A DNA stretch of 7,760 nucleotides from Gemmatimonadota bacterium (GTDB lineage Bacteria > Gemmatimonadota > Gemmatimonadetes > Gemmatimonadales > Gemmatimonadaceae). The first letter of the stretch is position 1; the number at the start of each line of letters is the position of its first letter. The position numbers and the translations under genes were made by a program. The notes under the pieces were generated by a model. It searched no databases and was not told where the DNA came from. It was given only the letters and a program-made list of their open reading frames with translations. Below are positions 1 through 5,735 of this stretch, in pieces. Location: NCBI GenBank assembly GCA_947475795.1, contig CANJOX010000149.1, forward strand, positions 1 to 7,760. Reading direction: 5' to 3'.

Positions 1-930
1 GAGATCCCCCTCGCGCACCACGGCGCCGTTGGGGACCAGGAGCACGCGCTGCTCCCCCACCGGAATGGACACGGAGGCGGCGCTGCCGCCGCGGAGTGCG
101 CCGTCGCGATTGCCGACGGTGGCGTTGATGGTGAACAGATTGCCCGCGCCGGCGGGCACGATCCCTTCCACGGTCGCGGTGACCGGCGCGCCGTCGATGA
201 CGGCGGCCAGTGCCTGTCCCCGCGCCACTCGCCGTACGGCGTCGCCGGCGGCGCTCACACGGAGACGCAGGGTGCTGGCGTCCTCGATGGCGAGGAGCGG
301 TGCGCCGGGGGCGGCGAACGACCCCGGATCCACCGCGCGCATCGTGATCATCCCGCTGAACGGCGCGGTGATCGTGGCGTAGCTGCGGACGGCGTCGAGT
401 TCGCCGGCGGCGGCACCGGCGGCGCGCACGGCGGCATCGGCGCGCGCGAGTCCCGTTTCGGCGGCGTCGAGCTGCGCGCGCGTCGCGGCGCTGTCGGCGT
501 ACAGGGCGCGGAAGCGCGCCACCTGACGCGCGGCTTCGCGCTGCATGGCCTCGGCGTCGGCCATCGATGCCCCCACCTGCGCGGATTTGGCCGTGAGGTC
601 GCGTGCATCGATGCGTACCATCGGCTGGCCGGCCCGCACCCGATCTCCCTCGTGCACGAGCACCGCAGTGACGGTCCCCATCAGCTTGGTGCTGAGCGTG
701 GCGCGGAGCGCCGGCTCGGCTACGCCGGACGCCTCGATGGTCGCGTCGATGACGGTATCGCGCATCGTGAGCGCGGTGCCGGCGACCGCCGTCGCCGGGG
801 CAGCGCGACCGGCGGTGGCGTGCTCGCCGGTCGTGTCCCCTGCGCAGGCGGCCAGCGACCAGCTGGCCGCGGCAAAGAGGGTGACGACGGACAGGCGCCG
901 GATCGGAACGGTGGACAGCAGAGCGGGCAT
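1..930 (-). CDS. Efflux pump periplasmic adaptor lipoprotein (HlyD/MFP family), 3'-truncated by window edge
   Basis: This is the membrane-fusion (adaptor) subunit that links an inner-membrane transporter, usually RND type, to a TolC channel across the periplasm. The frame is open for 310 codons and runs off the left edge, so the C-terminus is missing. Residues 1-29 form a lipoprotein signal: basic RR at 11-12, a hydrophobic core, then lipobox LAAC with Cys29. A biotinyl/lipoyl-like half follows at about 85-108 (GTVTAVLVHEGDRVRAGQPM). A helical, Ala-rich hairpin spans about 109-182, the second lipoyl half about 184-217 (ITAPFSGMI), and the beta-barrel domain about 218-290. This order is the family's standard layout. 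The ATG at 930 was chosen because GGAG lies 8 bases upstream and the lipoprotein signal begins there. An in-frame ATG at 1044, overlapping the tolC stop as TGATG, would add 38 residues. It follows the TolC gene by 113 bp, so the two are probably co-transcribed. Family assignment is secure; the exported substrate is unknown. Confidence 0.93.
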   Translation of the reverse strand, partial: MPALLSTVPIRRLSVVTLFAAASWSLAACAGDTTGEHATAGRAAPATAVAGTALTMRDTVIDATIEASGVAEPALRATLSTKLMGTVTAVLVHEGDRVRAGQPMVRIDARDLTAKSAQVGASMADAEAMQREAARQVARFRALYADSAATRAQLDAAETGLARADAAVRAAGAAAGELDAVRSYATITAPFSGMITMRAVDPGSFAAPGAPLLAIEDASTLRLRVSAAGDAVRRVARGQALAAVIDGAPVTATVEGIVPAGAGNLFTINATVGNRDGALRGGSAASVSIPVGEQRVLLVPNGAVVREGDL

Positions 931-938
931 GGCGTGGA

Positions 939-942
939 CTCC
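939..942 (-). promoter_or_regulatory. Shine-Dalgarno GGAG deciding the adaptor start at 930
   Basis: On the minus strand GGAG is followed by 8 bases and then the ATG at 930-928. A competing GGAG at 1055-1052 stands 7 bases before the in-frame ATG at 1044-1042, so the start is not fully settled. The signal-peptide position favours 930. Confidence 0.5.
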
Positions 943-1043
943 AGGGGAACGGTGCGAACGGGCAAGGGCGTGCGTACGGGCACGCGCTGAGAGGTCGGTG
1001 GGCATCGGCGTACGGGCCCCGGTCGAGCAGGTCGGCGTCGGCA

Positions 1044-2489
1044 TCAGCGTGCTCCGGCGGCGGACGGCCGATCGAGGGCGGCCAACGAGGCGGGATCTGC
1101 GCCGGCGGCGTGACGCCACGCCACGACGGCGTCGATGACGGCGTAGCGCGCGGCGGTGTGGGCGAGGGCGGCGCCGGTGGCCGACGCATCGGCGGCCAGC
1201 AGCTCCGCGATCGTCGCCAGCCCGCCGTCATAGCGTTTCTGCACCAGGCGATGCGCTTCGCGGCTCTGGTCGGCGGCGTCTCGTCCCAGCGCGAGGCGCT
1301 GCATCGCGACCAGCAGCCGACGCGCGGCCGCGTCACGCTCCACGCGGCTCTGGGCGACGGTGGCATCGAGTCCGGCGCGCGCCGCGCGGGCGCGTGCACC
1401 GGTCACGGCCACGTCGGCGAGCTCGCTGTTGCCGCCGAACAGCGACCACGATGCCATCACGCCGACCGTCCAGTTCTTCTGTCCCGCGTACAGCGCGCGC
1501 GGGTCGTTCCAGTCGTAGCGCGCAAAGCCGTTCACACGGGGGAGCAGTGTGCTCGCCGCCCGCCGACGGTCGGCCACGGCGGCGCTCAGTCCGGCGCGCG
1601 CCGCGCGGATGTCATCGCGGGCTGTGACGGATGTGGTGTCGTCGGTGGCTGTCGTCGCCACGGCCGCGGTGTCCGCCGCCGCGAGGGCCAGTACGGCGGC
1701 ATCGTCGGGGAGGGCGACGGGGAGCACGGGAAGTTCGGCCGTGGTCCGTCCGAGCAGCAGGGCCAGCTGTTCGCGGGCCGTGCGCGCCTCGCTCTGCGCT
1801 GAGAGCCGCTGCGCCGCGACCTCGGAGACCCGCACGCTCGCCTGCAGCGCGTCGGCCTTGGTCACGAGTCCCTGCGCCACCATGCTGCGGACCTGCCGTG
1901 CGCCGGCGTCCGCCGCCTGCTGCGCGTCGCCCAGCAGCGCCTGTTGCTGCTCGGCCAGAATGGCGCCGTAATACGCGCGCACCACCTGCGCCCGCGTGGA
2001 GCGCGCGGTCCAGGCGCCCGTCGCGTCGGTCGCGTCGGCCGCGGCGCGCGCGGCACGCAGTCCCATCCACGCGTCGCCGTTCAACACCGGCACCTCGAGC
2101 ACCAGCCCGCCCTGCGCGTTCGTCACCGCCGCCGGGTTGTTGAGGCGGGCCGGATCGAACGCGGCTGGTGTCACGAGCCGCTGTCGGAGCGTCGTCCCGA
2201 AGGCGCCGATGGGATCCGTGGTGCGGATCACGCCGGCTTCGATCCGCGCGGACGGCAGAATCCCCTTGAGGGGGAGGCGCGCGCGTGCGCGGTCGGCGGC
2301 CGAGGTGGCGGTGGCGACGCGGTTCCCGAAGGCGTACCGGTCGGCCTCCCCGAGCGCGTCGGCCAGTGACAAGACCGGCGCGGCCGGGGCGCGCTGCCCC
2401 CGTGCCGTGCCGACGAGGGGTCCCGCGGCGAGCCCGACGGCGAGCAGGGCGGCGCGCAAGGCTGACGAGAAATGTGATGGAGTACGCAT
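1044..2489 (-). CDS. TolC-family outer membrane efflux channel
   Basis: This is the outer-membrane/periplasmic exit duct of a tripartite efflux system. The 481-residue length is normal for the OEP (TolC/OprM) family. Residues 1-31 look like a Sec signal peptide (Arg2, hydrophobic LRAALLAVGLAAGPL, small residues before about 31). Two helical halves follow the family's internal duplication. The first runs about 160-250 (YYGAILAEQQQALLGDAQQA, then QGLVTKADALQASV and the ALLLGRT end). The second runs about 365-460 (QKRYDGGLATIAELLAADAS). Beta-barrel-type stretches are LLPRVNGFARYDW (315-327) and NWTVGVMASWSLFGG (339-353). An Ala/Thr/Asp-rich linker at about 262-292 joins the halves and looks disordered. 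No Shine-Dalgarno precedes the ATG; the predicted promoter would give a transcript with almost no leader. The start is nevertheless fixed by the signal peptide. The adaptor gene lies directly downstream. It may instead serve a type I or ABC exporter if the missing pump is not RND. Confidence 0.93.
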   Translation of the reverse strand: MRTPSHFSSALRAALLAVGLAAGPLVGTARGQRAPAAPVLSLADALGEADRYAFGNRVATATSAADRARARLPLKGILPSARIEAGVIRTTDPIGAFGTTLRQRLVTPAAFDPARLNNPAAVTNAQGGLVLEVPVLNGDAWMGLRAARAAADATDATGAWTARSTRAQVVRAYYGAILAEQQQALLGDAQQAADAGARQVRSMVAQGLVTKADALQASVRVSEVAAQRLSAQSEARTAREQLALLLGRTTAELPVLPVALPDDAAVLALAAADTAAVATTATDDTTSVTARDDIRAARAGLSAAVADRRRAASTLLPRVNGFARYDWNDPRALYAGQKNWTVGVMASWSLFGGNSELADVAVTGARARAARAGLDATVAQSRVERDAAARRLLVAMQRLALGRDAADQSREAHRLVQKRYDGGLATIAELLAADASATGAALAHTAARYAVIDAVVAWRHAAGADPASLAALDRPSAAGAR

Positions 2490-2493
2490 ATAG

Positions 2494-2517
2494 AGATATA
2501 CATAATCATGTATATCT
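2494..2517. promoter_or_regulatory. Perfect 10+10 bp AT-rich palindrome, probable repressor operator
   Basis: The left arm AGATATACAT (2494-2503) and right arm ATGTATATCT (2508-2517) are exact reverse complements separated by AATC. It stands out in a very GC-rich background and lies 4 bases upstream of the tolC ATG, over the proposed -10 and spacer. TetR, PadR and MarR-type repressors of efflux genes bind palindromes of this size and position. The family cannot be told from the site alone, and no regulator gene is in the window. Confidence 0.6.
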
Positions 2518-2527
2518 TACCCGTCAA
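2499..2527 (-). promoter_or_regulatory. Candidate promoter for the tolC-adaptor unit
   Basis: On the minus strand, -35 TTGACG (2527-2522) is followed by a 17-bp spacer and -10 TATGTA (2504-2499). The -35 matches the sigma70 consensus at 5 of 6 positions, but the -10 matches at only 3 of 6. Transcription would start near 2492, leaving about 2-3 bases before the ATG, which agrees with the missing Shine-Dalgarno. The 24-bp palindrome overlaps the -10 and most of the spacer. Confidence 0.4.
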
Positions 2528-2587
2528 GGCGGGAGCCATCAGGGCGGGAGCCATCAGGGCGGGAGCCATCACGGCGGGAGCCGTCCT
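2528..2587. repeat. Four tandem 15-bp repeats in the divergent intergenic region
   Basis: Units begin at 2528, 2543, 2558 and 2573. Units 1 and 2 are identical (GGCGGGAGCCATCAG), unit 3 differs in the last base, and unit 4 differs in its final third (GTCCT). The array sits immediately upstream of the predicted -35 of the efflux promoter and about 45 bp before the monooxygenase start. It reads as a pentapeptide repeat in several frames, but nothing indicates that it is translated. Confidence 0.9.
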
Positions 2588-2601
2588 GCCGCGCTCGTGA
2601 T

Positions 2602-2617
2602 CCGCCGGCCCCGGCGG
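2602..2617. repeat. Short GC palindrome upstream of the monooxygenase
   Basis: CCGCCGG (2602-2608) and CCGGCGG (2611-2617) are reverse complements with 2 bases between them. It could be a small hairpin in the leader or a protein site. In this GC-rich background it may also be chance. It ends 14 bases before the ATG at 2632. Confidence 0.3.
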
Positions 2618-2631
2618 TAGCTTACGGGGAC

Positions 2632-4119
2632 ATGGACGTTCACGTCGCCATCATCGGGGCCGGGTTCAGCGGCATCGGCGCCGCCATCCGGCTGCAGCAG
2701 CAGGGCATCACCGATGTCGTGCTGCTCGAGCGCGCCAACGCGCTCGGCGGCACGTGGCGCGACAACGACTATCCGGGGTGCGCCTGCGATGTCCCGTCGC
2801 GGCTCTACTCCTTTTCGTTCGCTCAGCATTCCGGCTGGACGCGCCGCTTCTCGGCCCAGCCCGAAATTCTGGCGTACCTGACCCGCGTGGCCGCCGAGTA
2901 CGGCATCACACCGCGCATCCGGCTCGGGCACGCGCTGCAGTCGGCGCGCTGGGACGACGCGGCACAGCGCTGGCGGATCGTGACCACTGGCGGCAGCTAC
3001 GCCGCGCGGGTGCTGCTGCTGGCCACCGGGGCGTTGTCCGATGCGTCCGTGCCCACGATCGAGGGGCTCGACACGTTCGACGGCCCCGTCTTTCACTCGT
3101 CGCAGTGGCAGCACGACGTGTCGTTGGCCGGGCGGCGTGTGGCGGTGGTGGGGACCGGGGCCTCGGCGATCCAGTTCGTGCCGGCGATCCAACCCACGGT
3201 GGGCCACCTCACGCTGTTCCAGCGCACCCCGCCGTGGATCGTGCCGCGGCACGACCGCGCGATTTCGTCGGTGGAACGCGGGGCCTACACCGCGCTGCCG
3301 GGGGCGCAGCAGGCCGTGCGCGCGGCGATCTACGCCACGCGCGAGCTCACCTTTCTGCCGTTCCGCCACGCTGCGCTGCGACGCCTCGTCACGCATCTCG
3401 CGCGCCGGCATCTCGTGTCGCAGGTCGCCGATCCGGCGCTGCGTGCGCGGCTGACGCCTGACTACGGCATCGGCTGCAAGCGTATTCTGGTGTCCGACGA
3501 CTACTACCCCGCGCTCACCCGCCCCAACGTGACGGTGGAACCGTCGGCCATTGTGCGCGTGCGTCCCGGCGCGATTGACACGGCCAACGGCGCGTCGCAT
3601 CCCGCCGAGGTGATCATTCTGGGCACCGGATTCCGCCCGACCGATCCGCCGCTGGCCCCGTACATCGTGGGGCGTGAGGGGCAGTCGCTGGCCACGGCGT
3701 GGCGGCAGACGCTCACCGCGTACAACAGCACCACGGTGGCGGGGTTTCCCAACCTGTTCGTGATCCCCGGACCGAATGCGGGGCTGGGGCACACATCGAT
3801 GATCTACATGATCGAATCGCAGATCACGCATCTGGTGCGCGCGGTGCAGCATCTGGAGCGCAGTGGCGCGGCCGCCCTGGAACCGCGTCCCGACGCGCAG
3901 GCCGCCTACGTGGCCCACGTGGATGCCAAAATGCAGGCCACCGTGTGGATGCAGGGGGGATGCGCGAGCTGGTATCTGGACCACAGCGGCCGCAACAGCA
4001 CCCTGTGGCCTGACTTCACGTGGCGCTTCCGCCGGCGGGTGTCGCAGTTTCATGCCGCCGACTACGTCATCGCGCCGCGGCACGCCGGCGCGCCGTCTTC
4101 CCACCCGGTGCCGTCATGA
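2632..4119 (+). CDS. Baeyer-Villiger-type flavin-containing monooxygenase
   Basis: This FAD- and NADPH-dependent monooxygenase is expected to insert oxygen next to a ketone or oxidise a soft heteroatom; the substrate is unknown. The 495 residues fit single-domain class B monooxygenases. An FAD Rossmann motif GAGFSG lies at 9-14, followed by GGTWRDNDYPGCACDVPS at 39-56, a stretch typical of 4-hydroxyacetophenone-monooxygenase-like enzymes and containing the conserved Asp53. The Baeyer-Villiger fingerprint FxGxxxHxxxW is at 149-159, with Gln160 where Pro or Asp is usual. The NADPH Rossmann motif GTGASA is at 174-179, then FQRTPPWIVPR (196-206) and ILGTGFRPTD (329-338). It looks intact and cytosolic. 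The ATG is fixed by the FAD motif just after it; GGGGA directly before the ATG is too close for a normal ribosome site. The stop overlaps the next start by 4 bp (ATGA), so the dehydrogenase is translationally coupled. The Mycobacterium tuberculosis mymA locus has a comparable monooxygenase plus SDR pairing, but orthology is not claimed. Confidence 0.93.
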   Translation: MDVHVAIIGAGFSGIGAAIRLQQQGITDVVLLERANALGGTWRDNDYPGCACDVPSRLYSFSFAQHSGWTRRFSAQPEILAYLTRVAAEYGITPRIRLGHALQSARWDDAAQRWRIVTTGGSYAARVLLLATGALSDASVPTIEGLDTFDGPVFHSSQWQHDVSLAGRRVAVVGTGASAIQFVPAIQPTVGHLTLFQRTPPWIVPRHDRAISSVERGAYTALPGAQQAVRAAIYATRELTFLPFRHAALRRLVTHLARRHLVSQVADPALRARLTPDYGIGCKRILVSDDYYPALTRPNVTVEPSAIVRVRPGAIDTANGASHPAEVIILGTGFRPTDPPLAPYIVGREGQSLATAWRQTLTAYNSTTVAGFPNLFVIPGPNAGLGHTSMIYMIESQITHLVRAVQHLERSGAAALEPRPDAQAAYVAHVDAKMQATVWMQGGCASWYLDHSGRNSTLWPDFTWRFRRRVSQFHAADYVIAPRHAGAPSSHPVPS

Positions 4120-5033
4120 CCAGCTTCGCGGGCAAAGTGGTGCTCATCACCGGCGCGGCACGCGGCATCGGCGCCGACACCGCGCGTCGACTGGCGCGGC
4201 GCGGGGCGCGGCTGGTGCTCGTGGGCATGGAGCCGGAGCGGCTCATGGCGCTGGCGGCTGAACTGGGGGACGGGCACAGCTGGCATCACGCCGACGTGAC
4301 CGACCAGCGGGCGCTCGACGCCGCCGTCGCCGCCGCCGTGGCCCGGCATGGTGGTCTCGACATCGTGATCGCCAACGCGGGGATCGCCAGTCTCGGCACG
4401 GTCGCCGTGGCCGACGTGGAGGCGCTCGTGCGCGTGCTCGACGTGAACCTCGCTGGTGTGCTGCGCACCGTGAAAGCAACGCTGCCGCATATCCGCGCGC
4501 GACGCGGCTACTATCTGCTGGTCTCGTCGGCGGCGGCCTTCAGTGCGATGCCGGGGCTGTCGGCGTACGCGGCGTCGAAGGCCGGCGTCGAACAGTTCGG
4601 CAACGTGCTGCGGCTGGAGCTGCTGGCCGACGGGGTCGATGTGGGCACGGCGCACATGACGTGGATCGATACCGACATGGTGCGGGATGCCACGCGTGAC
4701 CTCTCGAGCTTCCGCCGCACGTTGCAACGTCTGCCCGGCCCGTTCGGTACCGTGACCTCCTGCGACGCGTGCGCTGCCGCCTTCGAAGACGCCTGTGAAG
4801 GCCGCCGTCGCCGCGTGTTCGTGCCCGGCTCATTGCGGGTGGCGTCGCTGCTGCGCCCGTTGCTCGCCAGTCGCCTGCTCCAGTGGCTGCTGCGCCGTGA
4901 CCTCACGCCGATGCTGCACGACGGTGAACGCGAGATGGCGGCGGTGGGGCGCGCGTTCGGTGAACACAGCGTGGGCATGGGCCCCGACCGTGGGACGATT
5001 CCCGTTTCCTCCGACACGCCATCCCTTTCATGA
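4116..5033 (+). CDS. Classical short-chain dehydrogenase/reductase (SDR)
   Basis: This is an NAD(P)-dependent alcohol/carbonyl oxidoreductase of 305 residues. The cofactor motif TGAARGIG lies at 12-19, DVT at 60-62 and NAG at 87-89. The catalytic set Asn111, Ser138, Tyr151 and Lys155 (YAASK) is complete. Arg16 in the glycine motif, and no Asp after the second strand (VGMEPE, 36-41), favour NADP(H); this is inference. About 40 C-terminal residues (239-266, SLRVASLLRPLLASRLLQWL) are hydrophobic or amphipathic and could hold the enzyme to the membrane or a substrate chain. The ATG at 4116 was preferred to an in-frame ATG at 4020 because it starts the fold precisely (MTSFAGKVVLITG) and forms the ATGA overlap with the monooxygenase stop. 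No good ribosome site is seen, so coupling is likely. It could supply the ketone substrate of the monooxygenase, or reduce its product's precursor. Its own stop overlaps the next gene by 4 bp. Confidence 0.93.
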   Translation: MTSFAGKVVLITGAARGIGADTARRLARRGARLVLVGMEPERLMALAAELGDGHSWHHADVTDQRALDAAVAAAVARHGGLDIVIANAGIASLGTVAVADVEALVRVLDVNLAGVLRTVKATLPHIRARRGYYLLVSSAAAFSAMPGLSAYAASKAGVEQFGNVLRLELLADGVDVGTAHMTWIDTDMVRDATRDLSSFRRTLQRLPGPFGTVTSCDACAAAFEDACEGRRRRVFVPGSLRVASLLRPLLASRLLQWLLRRDLTPMLHDGEREMAAVGRAFGEHSVGMGPDRGTIPVSSDTPSLS

Positions 5034-5617
5034 TGCCCTTCCGATTCGCTCTGCGGGCGCTGCTCCCGCTGACATGCTGCGCGGTCACCACGCTGGCGGC
5101 GCAGGAGCATGTGCACACGCCCGGGATGACTCATCCCGCCACGGTGGTGGCCGTCCCGCTGCAGGGCGGGCAGTCGGCGTTTGCGGCGATCGCGGAAATC
5201 GTGGCCATGCTGGAGGCCGATCCCGCCACCGACTGGTCGAAGGTGAACCTCGAACGCCTGCGGCGGCATCTGATCGACATGGACCAGATCACGCTGCACA
5301 GCCGCGTCGTGAGCACGCCGGTGGCGGGTGGCGCGCGCTTTCTCGTGCGCGGCCGGGGTGAGGCGGTCGCGGCGATCCGGCGCCTGACCGCCGCCCACAC
5401 CGCCATGGTGTCGGCCGGCGGCGGCCCGCGCATCGCGCGCACCGTTATCGCGGACGGCGTGCAGCTGGTGGTGACCGCGCGCGAGAGCGCCGACGTGGCC
5501 GCGATCGCGCGCATCCGCGCCCTTGGCTTCATCGGGCTGATGGTGCAGGGCGATCACCACGCGGCGCACCACCTCGCGCTGGCCCGCGGCGACGCGATGG
5601 CCGATCACGGGCACTGA
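5030..5617 (+). CDS. Exported small histidine-rich protein of unknown function
   Basis: I do not recognise this 195-residue protein. A Sec signal is clear: Arg5 and Arg9, hydrophobic core ALLPLTCCAVTTLAA, and likely cleavage near 24, before QEHVHTPGMTH. It is not a convincing lipoprotein, because the residue before each Cys is not Gly, Ala or Ser in lipobox context. Twelve histidines are present: 27, 29, 35, 80, 90, 123, 176, 177, 180, 181, 193 and 195. They cluster at both mature ends (HVHTPGMTH; DHHAAHH; DHGH), suggesting metal or haem binding. The core has a helical part at about 45-85 (DWSKVNLERLRRHLIDMD). Two similar strand-helix units follow, at about 103-127 and 144-172; they may be a duplicated half-domain. 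The start overlaps the SDR stop as ATGA; a second ATG at 5033 is equally possible. Being coupled to the oxidoreductases suggests a shared role, but no function is assigned. Confidence 0.8.
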   Translation: MMPFRFALRALLPLTCCAVTTLAAQEHVHTPGMTHPATVVAVPLQGGQSAFAAIAEIVAMLEADPATDWSKVNLERLRRHLIDMDQITLHSRVVSTPVAGGARFLVRGRGEAVAAIRRLTAAHTAMVSAGGGPRIARTVIADGVQLVVTARESADVAAIARIRALGFIGLMVQGDHHAAHHLALARGDAMADHGH

Positions 5618-5620
5618 CGC

Positions 5621-5686
5621 CGCGGCGGCGCGTCGTGGCGCGGCGGTCGCCGATGGCAACGGGCGGTCGCGCCGCCGCGTACTTTT
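5621..5686 (+). terminator. Possible intrinsic terminator after the monooxygenase operon
   Basis: CGCGGCGGCGCG (5621-5632) and CGCGCCGCCGCG (5668-5679) are exact 12-bp reverse complements, followed by TACTTTTC. It begins 4 bases after the stop at 5617. The 35-base loop is long and the T-run is only four, so it may instead be a processing structure or chance in GC-rich DNA. A shorter alternative pairs 5637-5642 with 5668-5673. The rest of the gap to 5735 shows no other clear element; no firm promoter or Shine-Dalgarno for the next gene was seen. Confidence 0.35.
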
Positions 5687-5735
5687 CACGATACCGGGCC
5701 GCTCGGGCCGACGAATCCCCCCGCCTCACACCGTC

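Noticed and set aside
972..1017. Direct repeat GCGTACGGGC at 972-981 and 1008-1017
   Set aside because: Only 10 bp and GC-rich, with two copies and no associated element; likely chance.
545..1138. 197-codon plus-strand open frame across the adaptor start region
   Set aside because: It is opposite the lipoprotein signal and lipoyl domain of the adaptor; composition is biased and no ribosome site or domain is seen.
1110..1802. 230-codon plus-strand open frame inside the TolC gene
   Set aside because: Arg/Gly-rich translation without motifs, fully inside a gene with signal peptide and TolC repeats on the other strand.
2228..2572. Minus-strand frame giving a MAPAL pentapeptide repeat
   Set aside because: The repeat is just the 15-bp DNA array read in frame; the frame then runs out of phase through the tolC signal-peptide region with no support.
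2569..4104. 511-codon minus-strand open frame opposite the monooxygenase
   Set aside because: Low-complexity Arg/His/Gly composition with no motif, and the plus strand has unmistakable FAD/NADPH motifs across the same span.
4020..4115. Longer SDR start at 4020
   Set aside because: It would add 32 residues deep inside the monooxygenase gene before the standard SDR N-terminus; the ATG at 4116 with the ATGA overlap is the better start.
4511..5689. 392-codon minus-strand open frame opposite the SDR and His-rich genes
   Set aside because: Arg/Ser/Ala-rich with no signature; it crosses the boundary of two coupled plus-strand genes and the intergenic inverted repeat.
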